Below are positions 1 through 5,506 of a stretch of 5,506 nucleotides of DNA, in pieces. Origin of the DNA: Simkania negevensis (GTDB taxonomy: Bacteria > Chlamydiota > Chlamydiia > Chlamydiales > JAFITR01). The notes beneath the pieces are model-generated. The model searched no databases. It was not told where the DNA came from and saw only the letters and a list, made by a program, of their open reading frames with translations. Numbering within the stretch: the stretch's first letter is position 1; each line of letters opens with the position of its first letter. Made by a program: the position numbers and the translations under genes. The stretch is taken from the NCBI GenBank assembly GCA_017116025.1, contig JAFITR010000100.1:1-5506 (forward strand). Direction: 5' to 3'.

Positions 1-38
1 TCTCTGTGGTAAAAATTCCAACGAGACCCTCTCATCAT
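1..38 (-). CDS. Start of a fifth fimbrial operon gene, truncated at the left edge (possible tip adhesin or minor subunit)
   Basis: Only about 12 codons are inside the window. The usher ends in GAATGATGA: an ATG at 38-36 overlaps the TGA stop at 37-35, and a second in-frame ATG follows at 35-33. The frame then reads MMRGSRWNFYHR without a stop to the edge, and its basic start is compatible with the n-region of a signal peptide. A weak Shine-Dalgarno-like TGGGTGA lies inside the end of the usher. ATGA overlaps usually mean translational coupling, so a further co-translated operon member is likely. In alpha-type fimbrial operons (for example CooC followed by CooD, EcpC followed by EcpD) the gene after the usher encodes a tip adhesin. 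Assigning that role here is inference from position only, since no domain is visible. Confidence 0.5.
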   Translation of the reverse strand, partial: MMRGSRWNFYHR

Positions 39-2524
39 TCACCCACATAGATAGAGCCATAATCGTGTATTCCAAACAGACCGGGGGGGATTGTCAGATC
101 TGCTGTCAAGGCAGGATCTTTAAAGAGGCGCAGGTGCCATTTCCCGGGTTTAAGACCTCTAATAATCACCCTGCCGTCTTTATTAGAAAAAAGGATATAT
201 TCCACCCCTTCCAGCTGTTCCTGCCCGGTAATTTTTCCTCCTTGTAGAGGAAGGGGCTTGCCTGCAGCGTCTACTAACACGATTGTTAAAATCACCTCCA
301 CCTCTTTCTTTGGCTGGATCAAAAATCCGCTTTTATTTTTAGGGCTTAAATAGAATAACGTTTGTTCGAGGTTGTATCCGACGGGAAGATCAGGGATCTC
401 CACGTAGACCTTATTGAGGAAGAAAGGCCGGAGCTTATTAACGGTTGAAGGGAAGTTTGCCGTAGCTTTCTGTGTAGCAACGCCATGTACGGGATTGACA
501 CTCACCTGATAGCCCTTTGTCGTCTTGTCAGGAGCGATAATAGCAAAACTGTCTCTGACCGTTGGGCTGATGGCAAAAAAACCATCGGCATAAGCAATCG
601 CGGTATTAACGAAAAACTTTGTTGACGACATGCGCTCACCTTCAGCTGTCCAATTTTGTCCGAAGAGCTGTGAGAGCGAGAGCTTACCATACTGATTTTC
701 AACAGAGAAGTTGCCACGATAGAACTCCTGTCTTGTGGCAAAATTCCCTTCGACAGAACTCGACCACTTTGTCTGTGGATTTGGAGAGACATAACGCCAT
801 ACAAACGACCCATTGCTCGTTCTTGTCTTTCCATTGACAGTAATGAAATAGTTAGACGAAATCGGACTCCATGAAAGGATCACTGTTGCAATACCCTCTC
901 TTTGGCCATCACTATTGCGTCGATAGGTTAAATTGAGATTGAGTCCAGCCCCCTTTTTATCGCGTTTGCCAAAAGAGCTTGACAGGTTAAACCGATCGAG
1001 GCTGCCCCTACGGGCAAAATCATAGCTGGCCGAAAAGCGTAAGTTGATTCTTACCGGAAGCGCTTTTGCCGCGTAAGCATAGAGACGGTAGGAGTTGTCA
1101 TTATTAGGTTCAAGCAAACCTACTTGGGCAAAATGGCGATGTGTGTAGGAGCCAGAAGCTCCCCAGCTCCAAGGAGCAAACCTTTTTTCCCCAATTGCCG
1201 GCTTTATGTAGTTATCAAACGAAGCCTGGCAAGCCCAACCAGCATAATCACGATAGATTGCACTGACAGCGACATCCGCATTGATCAAACCACAAGGAGT
1301 GGCATACTCCCCCTTGGTGCCACTAAGTAACTGCTGCTGGTCAATCTGGATGTATTGTGCCAAAGAAAAGCGAGAGGTAATCCCCGTTCTGTAAAACCCT
1401 GATGCCATCGGATTACTCCAGTGGTACTCTAAAAGCTCTTCAGAATCTTCATCAACGGGAGCACCTATCACAAAAGAATATTGAGTTACAGCAGGCGAAA
1501 GAAGATTGGGGTCATGAATAAAGGGGATATCAAGGCTTTTTTCCCTTCCAAACTCATCCTTAAACAGAAGATGTACATCATTGCTGCCCGTTTGCAGAGG
1601 AAAATCTTTGAACCTGTGAGGACCAGCAGGGAGTTTCATTGATTTCACCATATTTTGATTCACCCACACCTCAACATCGACAGGTTTTTTAAGAAGAAAT
1701 TCTTCTTGACTCACAGGTTCTGTGATAAAAAAAGGATTAAGGCTAAATTCGCGTGCTACCCCGACTCCAACAATGCTCCTGCCGCCTTGAAATCCTACGG
1801 TAGGAAAAAAAAGATCTCCCACCGTATAACGCGTCATCTTATCAATATCGTCATACATTACTCGTACCCCCTGCACCTGCCACATGGGGTTTCTTTCCTC
1901 TGAGTAGGATGCTTTCGCTTCGAAAACAAACTCTTTAGCTCGTGTTGTAGAAAGCAAGCTCAGCCGCCAAGGGGCAAAACCTGTATCGATACTTTGTTGA
2001 CTGTTGTGGAAATACTCTCCGCTGCCAAAAATATTGAGGTAGCTGCTCACTTCAGCGGGGAGGGTAAAGACGATCTCTTTATGAGGAGGATAGAGACTTT
2101 TTAAAAGGTGTTCTTGGAGACGCCTTTTATCAACGGGTGTCTCTACCGTAACAACGATCTTTTGCTTGTCAAACGAACAGACAACACCATGTTCTTTCAA
2201 GTCAGCGCTACATACCTCATCGTCCTCTTCGCTGACACCGAGACTTTCTATATAATCGTCTTTGACAACATCGCGCAAAATCGCGATGAAAGGAGCGGAT
2301 TGAAAGCAGAAACCTCTCTCACTTTCAACCTTTGTAATAACGATATTTCCTCGATATCTTCCATCAATGGAGAAGGGAGTTGTGATTTCCTGAGGCGCTG
2401 ATAGCGCCGCCTTGCCACCGAAGATTTGGTTAAATAACACCTCTTTGTCGTAGCTTGACGCAGCAAAAGAAGATGCCGATCCAACGATCAAAAACAACAA
2501 AACCGCCAGCTGGAAAACCCACAT
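35..2524 (-). CDS. Fimbrial outer-membrane usher protein, non-classical (TcfC/CooC-like or related) type
   Basis: This is the outer-membrane assembly platform, a beta-barrel that receives chaperone-subunit complexes, catalyses donor-strand exchange and secretes the fibre. With the ATG at 2524 it has 829 residues, the usual usher length. A signal peptide covers about residues 1-21 (cleavage near SSFA/A). The N-terminal periplasmic domain (about 25-160) contains FSIDGRYRGNIVI and three cysteines. The barrel follows, with the usher-like stretch RYTVGDLFFP then GFQGGRSIVGVGVARE near 232-258. A plug domain lies at about 280-345 (VDVEVWVNQN, LPAGPHRFKDFPLQTGSNDV, FIHDPNLLSP). Aromatic-rich barrel strands run to about 650, and C-terminal plate-like domains occupy about 650-829 (VDAAGKPLP, SNKDGRVIIRGLKPG). 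A GTG six bases upstream (2530) is in frame, but the ATG is preferred; the AGGTG before it is close (3 nt), so the start is uncertain by two codons. It begins 17 nt after the second chaperone. The family is secure; the subclass is tentative. Confidence 0.93.
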   Translation of the reverse strand: MWVFQLAVLLFLIVGSASSFAASSYDKEVLFNQIFGGKAALSAPQEITTPFSIDGRYRGNIVITKVESERGFCFQSAPFIAILRDVVKDDYIESLGVSEEDDEVCSADLKEHGVVCSFDKQKIVVTVETPVDKRRLQEHLLKSLYPPHKEIVFTLPAEVSSYLNIFGSGEYFHNSQQSIDTGFAPWRLSLLSTTRAKEFVFEAKASYSEERNPMWQVQGVRVMYDDIDKMTRYTVGDLFFPTVGFQGGRSIVGVGVAREFSLNPFFITEPVSQEEFLLKKPVDVEVWVNQNMVKSMKLPAGPHRFKDFPLQTGSNDVHLLFKDEFGREKSLDIPFIHDPNLLSPAVTQYSFVIGAPVDEDSEELLEYHWSNPMASGFYRTGITSRFSLAQYIQIDQQQLLSGTKGEYATPCGLINADVAVSAIYRDYAGWACQASFDNYIKPAIGEKRFAPWSWGASGSYTHRHFAQVGLLEPNNDNSYRLYAYAAKALPVRINLRFSASYDFARRGSLDRFNLSSSFGKRDKKGAGLNLNLTYRRNSDGQREGIATVILSWSPISSNYFITVNGKTRTSNGSFVWRYVSPNPQTKWSSSVEGNFATRQEFYRGNFSVENQYGKLSLSQLFGQNWTAEGERMSSTKFFVNTAIAYADGFFAISPTVRDSFAIIAPDKTTKGYQVSVNPVHGVATQKATANFPSTVNKLRPFFLNKVYVEIPDLPVGYNLEQTLFYLSPKNKSGFLIQPKKEVEVILTIVLVDAAGKPLPLQGGKITGQEQLEGVEYILFSNKDGRVIIRGLKPGKWHLRLFKDPALTADLTIPPGLFGIHDYGSIYVGE

Positions 2525-2541
2525 CAACACCTACTTTAACA

Positions 2542-3294
2542 CTACCGCTGTTCGGCATAAGAGAAAGTCCCTTGCACATGACCATATGGGATCCCTTGCG
2601 GCCATGGCAGAATATAACGACGCTGTGTTTTGGCTAACAATGTCCTACGATTAATTTCAGGGATATCTTTTCCGACAAGCATGATCTTCTGTTCCCTATC
2701 CTCTCTGGGCGACAGCTGGAGAGCGAAGTCTTTCAATACCGTGTGTGCTGTTCCATTATTTGCAAGGGTAACAGCAAGTTGCGGCTGGCCATTCTTTTCG
2801 TTAATCTTTTCAATCGAAACAATGACTACATTCGGCTTGGCACTTTTCGGAAGGACATACAGCGCGGTATAATAACGTAGTAGGACACGGAACCCTCCCT
2901 TAGACTCTCTTTCTTCTGTCTCGGGGTCTTGTAAACTGATAGGAAGTTGTTCAGCAATAAGGCGGAACGCCACTTCTTGTTTTATATTCGAGTCACCCAG
3001 CCAACTAACTTGTACCTTCTGCTGCTCTTGCCCCATCAGGACAACCTGTGTTGGATAGACATTAAAGGCATCGTCTGCCCTCGTCAGTTCATCGTTACCA
3101 TCAAGATCCATCTTTCTTTCATAAACGACAAGTTCAATAGCGATGGGGTCATTAGATTCATTGTTCAATTGAAAATACTGCGTAGACCCACTGCCTTTTG
3201 GATCGAAGACCTGGACAATAGGGTAGATGGAAAAAGAGGAGAAGAGTAGAAATGCACAGCAAAGCAAAAGATGACATGCAATTCTTTTCAACAT
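2542..3294 (-). CDS. Second periplasmic pilus-assembly chaperone (PapD-like fold)
   Basis: This 250-residue PapD-like chaperone should hold pilus subunits in the periplasm by donating a beta strand and deliver them to the usher encoded next. A hydrophobic signal sequence covers about residues 1-22 (MLKRIACHLLLCCAFLLFSS), without a clean AxA cleavage site. Domain 1 (about 23-150) has the strand PIVQVFDPKG, the segment DLDGNDELTRADDAFNVYPTQVVL, QVSWLG, AFRLIAEQLPI, and the putative F1-G1 strands FRVLLRYYTALYVLP. Domain 2 (about 155-250) ends in RRYILPWPQGIPYG. It is clearly paralogous to the chaperone at 3888-4673, sharing the VQ.F.P.G, AYRLIA/AFRLIA, YY.A.YV.P..AKP and RRY.LPWPQG blocks. The invariant Arg8 and Lys112 of classical PapD have no obvious basic equivalents. 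The start is fixed by AAGGA overlapping the pilin stop codon, 7 nt upstream, which suggests translational coupling with the pilin. Confidence 0.9.
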   Translation of the reverse strand: MLKRIACHLLLCCAFLLFSSFSIYPIVQVFDPKGSGSTQYFQLNNESNDPIAIELVVYERKMDLDGNDELTRADDAFNVYPTQVVLMGQEQQKVQVSWLGDSNIKQEVAFRLIAEQLPISLQDPETEERESKGGFRVLLRYYTALYVLPKSAKPNVVIVSIEKINEKNGQPQLAVTLANNGTAHTVLKDFALQLSPREDREQKIMLVGKDIPEINRRTLLAKTQRRYILPWPQGIPYGHVQGTFSYAEQR

Positions 3295-3297
3295 CTA

Positions 3298-3306
3298 CCT
3301 TTCCTT
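3298..3306 (-). promoter_or_regulatory. Ribosome-binding site of the second chaperone, overlapping the pilin stop
   Basis: The minus strand reads TAAGGAAAGGTAG then ATG. AAGGA (3306-3302) shares bases with the pilin TAA stop and lies 7 nt from the ATG at 3294, fixing that start and implying translational coupling. Confidence 0.6.
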
Positions 3307-3841
3307 AACCAGCGTCAGCGACGATATTGATCGTAATCTCATCCGAATAGGTTCCTGCTACAAGGTCTCGATTCTCTTTCAGATCAAATTTTATCGTGTT
3401 GTTCTTCGTCACATCACCGCTCAACCCCCGCGCCAACCGTTTACTGCTGTCTATAATTGCCCCATTCCAAAAGACTGTGTAAGAGACGATCTCATTGCTG
3501 TTACTGCCGCCTTCTGCACGGGTCAGTTTGTTGCCGTTAGCCGACTCGTAATAAAGATCATACTTGCCGGCACTGTTGGTAAAGACAGTGACAACAACCT
3601 CAACAGAAGTCCCGCCTGCTTGAGCAAGATCACTGCTAATCTTCATCACATCACCAGAAAGATCCCCTCCCGATCCAGCAGAGAACTCCATAGTGAACTG
3701 TTCTTCAACCTCCCCTTGGAGCCGTATTTTCTTAGATTTTTTTTTGCTAGCGTACAAAGGCTCTGCCAAAAAGAACGAAAAGAGGAACCCTGCTAACAGC
3801 AGTACAAAAGCCGCTCTTCTTCTTATCTTAAATACGCGCAT
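3305..3841 (-). CDS. Small secreted fimbrial subunit (probable major pilin), cysteine-free
   Basis: This 178-residue precursor has a strong Sec signal peptide (MRVFKIRRR, then a hydrophobic core) with probable cleavage at PLYA/S31-32, giving a mature chain of about 147 residues. The mature N-terminus is SKKKSKK, then a strand with alternating hydrophobics at I39, L41, G43, V45, F49, M51 and F53, as expected for a donor strand that complements the next subunit. The body carries pilin-like strands (VVVTVFTNSAGKYDLYYES, SYTVFWNGAIIDSS) and ends in LVAGTYSDEITINIVADAG, close to the (A)G.Y.D.(I/V).(I/V) ending of CfaB/CooA and spore-coat-U-type subunits. There is no cysteine, so no pilin disulfide, unlike P and type 1 pilins. 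It sits between two chaperone genes and has a good GGAGG site 5 nt before the ATG. No family was recognised by overall similarity; the role rests on context, size and terminal motifs. Confidence 0.8.
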   Translation of the reverse strand: MRVFKIRRRAAFVLLLAGFLFSFFLAEPLYASKKKSKKIRLQGEVEEQFTMEFSAGSGGDLSGDVMKISSDLAQAGGTSVEVVVTVFTNSAGKYDLYYESANGNKLTRAEGGSNSNEIVSYTVFWNGAIIDSSKRLARGLSGDVTKNNTIKFDLKENRDLVAGTYSDEITINIVADAG

Positions 3842-3887
3842 GGTTTCCTCCCTGCTCCTCTTGTTTTACTTCTTCTCTCATTTTCTC
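3842..3887 (-). promoter_or_regulatory. Purine-rich 46-nt leader with pilin ribosome-binding site
   Basis: The gap between the first chaperone and the pilin is about 40 of 46 purines on the coding strand. It holds two Shine-Dalgarno-like blocks, AAGAGGAG and, closer to the ATG, AGGGAGGA (3853-3846). It is the longest gap in the operon and is unstructured by eye. It may favour high pilin translation, which would suit a major subunit; that is inference. Confidence 0.5.
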
Positions 3888-4673
3888 TTACCGAATCCAT
3901 GGGCCTTCTACTAGCCGAGCAGCTACGGGACCCAGCTCAACTCCTTGAGGCCAAGGGAGTGTATAGCGACGCGTGGCATTTGCCAACAAGACCTTATTAT
4001 CAAGCTCTGGGAAATCTCTAGAGCTGACTGTTGTAAGCTTCGAAAAAAAGCCTCTCTCCGCCCCGTCCAATGGAAGGAATTCGAAGTTGAAATCTCTAAG
4101 ACGCATGCGCTTAGTTCCTCTATTAGACAGCGTAACGACTATCTGTTTCTCTCCTTGGCTGTTTACAACGGGCTCGACAGAATCGAGAGTGATATAAGGT
4201 TTTGCATCGTCAGGTGCAACATATACAGCAACATAGTACTGGAAAAGGAGCTTAATATCCCCTTGTGACGCTAAGGTAGAGGTGTCTGCATTAGCAGCGT
4301 TTTTTTGTTCGGGCCGTTGCTTAGCAATCAGGCGATAGGCCTTTTCGGAATTTAAAAATTCAGACCCATTCCATGCAACATGAACAACTTGCCCTTCGTT
4401 CTTACCTAAATGAACAAGCGAAGGGGAAACATGAAAATCTTCATTAGCAAAAGAGAGTTGATCTTCTCCATCAATATTTACGGTACGAGCCTGTAGAGTT
4501 AGCTCGACAGTGACAGCTTCTTCTCCATCGTTAAACAGATGAAACTGCTGCCTTGACAGCGGTCCTGCAGGGGAAAAATCTTGGACGACAGGGAAAAATG
4601 TAAACGACGGCAAGCACAAAAACGATACGCTAAAACATACCGTTGCCACAAGCCAACGGAGCTTCCTTTTCAT
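3888..4673 (-). CDS. First periplasmic pilus-assembly chaperone (PapD-like fold)
   Basis: This is the first gene of the fimbrial operon, encoding 261 residues, a normal size for this family. Its expected job is periplasmic capping and folding of the pilin encoded immediately downstream. The signal sequence is about residues 1-25 (MKRKLRWLVA, then hydrophobic). Domain 1 has VVQDFSPAG, FHLFNDGEEAVTVELTLQAR, NIDGEDQLSFANEDFHVSPSLVHLG, VHVAWNG, KAYRLIAKQRPEQ, and the putative F1-G1 pair IKLLFQYYVAVYVAP at about 140-154. Domain 2 has IVVTLSNRGTKRMRLRDF and the terminal RRYTLPWPQG at about 235-244. The edge strands lack the classical PapD Arg8 and Lys112 anchor residues, and Ala appears to replace the Lys. 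It is a diverged paralogue of the chaperone at 2542-3294. The ATG follows a strong GAGGAGGA site. The extra loop at about 120-138 (EQKNAANADTSTLASQGD) is its main difference from the other copy. Confidence 0.9.
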   Translation of the reverse strand: MKRKLRWLVATVCFSVSFLCLPSFTFFPVVQDFSPAGPLSRQQFHLFNDGEEAVTVELTLQARTVNIDGEDQLSFANEDFHVSPSLVHLGKNEGQVVHVAWNGSEFLNSEKAYRLIAKQRPEQKNAANADTSTLASQGDIKLLFQYYVAVYVAPDDAKPYITLDSVEPVVNSQGEKQIVVTLSNRGTKRMRLRDFNFEFLPLDGAERGFFSKLTTVSSRDFPELDNKVLLANATRRYTLPWPQGVELGPVAARLVEGPWIR

Positions 4674-4678
4674 CGCAT

Positions 4679-4687
4679 CTCCTCCTC
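4679..4687 (-). promoter_or_regulatory. Strong ribosome-binding site of the first chaperone
   Basis: The minus strand reads GAGGAGGAG here, a near-perfect Shine-Dalgarno, about 5-6 nt before the ATG at 4673. It supports that start. Confidence 0.7.
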
Positions 4688-4693
4688 ATTATA

Positions 4694-4721
4694 TTGAGTA
4701 AATCATCCCGTTCTTTATCGT
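4694..4721 (+). promoter_or_regulatory. Weak candidate promoter for the rightward transferase-like gene
   Basis: TTGAGT (4694-4699) and TATCGT (4716-4721) are spaced 16 bp apart, each with four of six consensus matches. A start near 4728 would leave a leader of about 54 nt. An alternative, TTCAAA with TATAAA (4739-4744 and 4761-4766), has a better -10 but would put the transcript start inside the ribosome-binding site. Confidence 0.2.
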
Positions 4722-4724
4722 AAT

Positions 4725-4736
4725 TAGGATATCCTA
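4725..4736. promoter_or_regulatory. Perfect 12-bp palindrome TAGGATATCCTA, possible operator
   Basis: The sequence equals its own reverse complement over 12 bp and contains the -10 hexamer proposed for the leftward fimbrial promoter. A dimeric regulator bound here could block that promoter and perhaps influence the rightward gene. The regulator is unknown and none is encoded in the window. A 12-bp palindrome can occur by chance, so confidence is low. Confidence 0.3.
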
Positions 4737-4754
4737 CATTCAAACATGTTGCAA
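4726..4754 (-). promoter_or_regulatory. Putative sigma70-like promoter of the fimbrial operon
   Basis: On the minus strand, TTGCAA (4754-4749) is followed after exactly 17 bp by TATCCT (4731-4726). Each hexamer matches four of six consensus bases. A transcript would start near 4719, giving a leader of roughly 45 nt before the first chaperone ATG. This is the best-placed candidate in the 108-bp divergent region, but it is read by eye only. Confidence 0.4.
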
Positions 4755-4767
4755 GTTATTTATAAAC

Positions 4768-4775
4768 AGAGGGGG
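4768..4775 (+). promoter_or_regulatory. Ribosome-binding site of the transferase-like gene
   Basis: AGAGGGGG lies 6 nt before the ATG at 4782 and decides that start over the in-frame ATG at 4746, which has no comparable site. Confidence 0.55.
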
Positions 4776-4781
4776 CGAAGA

Positions 4782-5506
4782 ATGCATTATTCAAAAGGTG
4801 TTGCGCTAAACATCGAGCCCTATAACAGCTATCAGCTCGACCACATAGGTGTAATGGCATCCATACTCGGATTTGACCTCCTCACAACGGAAGAGGCAAG
4901 CTGGCAAATCTGCCGCAAATATTACCCTGACGTTTCCGTCTTCATTATCAACAACAGAGAGGTCATTCTCGAGCAACTTGTCCAACGTTATAAGGCGATC
5001 ATTTACTCTTGTTTTTGGCCAAAGGACAAAGACGATCGCCTTTTATGCCACACAACGAAGGCAAGAACGATATTTTGTCCACACGGCTATTCGGATAAGG
5101 GGATCGACCTCGACGACTATTTTGAACGCTTAAAAGGCGAAGACATCGCCCTGGTATATGGGGATAGGCTGCGCCTTGTGTTCGAGACAAAAGGTCTGCT
5201 CGACCAGATAGCGACAACGATTGATGTGGGCAACTATCGATACGAGTACTACAAACAGCACCAACATTTTTACGATACGATCATCGCAGACCAGCTACTA
5301 TCTACCCTTCCTTCAGCAGCAGCCAACATCCTTTATGCTCCAACGTGGCAATGGACCGACGAACAGCCCACCGTCATCCAACATGCCCTGCCTCTACTCG
5401 TTGACAACCTACCAGACCACTACAACCTCATCATCAAAATACATCCGTATGTCAAACGCTACCGCCTCGGACACTACTACACTCTCTTAGGACAATACGA
5501 ATCTCT
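4782..5506 (+). CDS. CDP-glycerol glycerophosphotransferase-like (Glyphos_transf-type) protein, N-terminal part, truncated at the right edge
   Basis: The reading frame is open for 241 codons to the end of the window with no stop. It starts MHYSKGVALN with no signal peptide, so a cytoplasmic enzyme is likely. Recognisable motifs are IFCPHGYSDKG (about 97-107), IALVYGDRL (about 122-130), VGNYRYEYY (about 149-157), ILYAPTWQ (about 183-190) and LIIKIHP (about 216-222). The YAPTW and K.HP pair is typical of the CDP-glycerol glycerophosphotransferase superfamily (GT-B-like), whose members use nucleotide-activated glycerol or related donors to build polymers. The HG.SDKG and GNYRYEYY forms match what I recall from chlamydial members, whose substrate is not known to me. 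The ATG at 4782 is preferred because AGAGGGGG precedes it by 6 nt. An in-frame ATG at 4746 would add 12 residues but has no good ribosome site. Transcribed away from the fimbrial operon. Confidence 0.72.
   Translation, partial: MHYSKGVALNIEPYNSYQLDHIGVMASILGFDLLTTEEASWQICRKYYPDVSVFIINNREVILEQLVQRYKAIIYSCFWPKDKDDRLLCHTTKARTIFCPHGYSDKGIDLDDYFERLKGEDIALVYGDRLRLVFETKGLLDQIATTIDVGNYRYEYYKQHQHFYDTIIADQLLSTLPSAAANILYAPTWQWTDEQPTVIQHALPLLVDNLPDHYNLIIKIHPYVKRYRLGHYYTLLGQYES

Noticed and set aside
1..21. TTG at 21 on the minus strand, preceded by GAGAGGG, as the start of the fifth gene.
   Set aside because: It is in a different frame from the ATGATGA starts at 38 and 35, uses a rare start codon, and is supported by only seven codons. 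The ATGA overlap is the more economical reading, although the spacing to GAGAGGG is reasonable.
502..834. 110-codon open frame on the minus strand inside the usher.
   Set aside because: It lies wholly within the usher in another frame, has no ribosome site, and its translation is low-complexity without recognisable motifs.
2108..2401. 97-codon plus-strand open frame opposite the usher N-terminus.
   Set aside because: Antisense shadow of a strong coding frame; the translation shows no coherent domain.
3888..3920. Possible internal promoter upstream of the pilin.
   Set aside because: No convincing pair of hexamers at acceptable spacing was found on the minus strand; the purine-rich leader is better explained as a translation leader.
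3945..4268. 107-codon plus-strand open frame opposite the first chaperone, with a second one at 3973-4197.
   Set aside because: Antisense to a well-supported gene, no ribosome site or family motif; treated as a shadow.
4999..5217. 72-codon minus-strand frame opposite the transferase-like gene.
   Set aside because: Antisense shadow, no signal, no motif and no start context.
5221..5490. 89-codon plus-strand frame rich in Thr and Ser, and another at 4873-5133.
   Set aside because: Both are shifted frames of the transferase-like gene, which has the motifs and the ribosome site; the Thr/Ser bias reflects the codon bias of the real frame.

Overview
The window looks like chromosomal DNA from a Gram-negative (outer-membrane) bacterium of moderate GC. 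My best guess is an environmental or amoeba-associated member of the Chlamydiae. That guess rests mainly on the right-edge gene, whose motifs (HGYSDKG, GNYRYEYY, ILYAPTW, IKIHP) I associate from memory with a chlamydial CDP-glycerol-glycerophosphotransferase-like family. No rRNA or other marker gene confirms it, so the organism call is an inference.

Positions about 4673 down to 1 (minus strand) form one compact chaperone-usher fimbrial operon. In transcription order it holds a periplasmic pilus chaperone (4673-3888), a small cysteine-free pilin (3841-3305), a second, paralogous chaperone (3294-2542), an outer-membrane usher (2524-35), and the first codons of a fifth gene (from 38 off the left edge) whose start overlaps the usher stop in an ATGATGA arrangement. 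Gaps are 46, 10 and 17 nt, then a 4-nt overlap. No terminator-like hairpin was found in the gaps, so one polycistronic mRNA is likely. The presumed pathway is as follows: the subunits enter the periplasm by Sec, the chaperones cap and fold them by donor-strand complementation, and the usher polymerises and secretes the fibre. The cut-off fifth gene would be the natural place for a tip adhesin or minor subunit. Gene order, the cysteine-free pilin and the presence of two chaperones resemble alpha-type (CFA/I, CS1, Ecp) or other non-classical systems more than P or type 1 pili.

Positions 4674-4781 are a 108-bp divergent intergenic region. It has a plausible sigma70-like promoter for the operon (TTGCAA, 17 bp, TATCCT), with its -10 lying inside a perfect 12-bp palindrome (TAGGATATCCTA).

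Positions 4782-5506 (plus strand) are the first 241 codons of a gene that runs off the right edge. It is probably a cytoplasmic glycosyl- or glycerophosphotransferase-like enzyme and has no obvious mechanistic link to the fimbriae. There is no gene-free stretch above 300 bases, and I saw no tRNA, rRNA, insertion sequence or CRISPR array.
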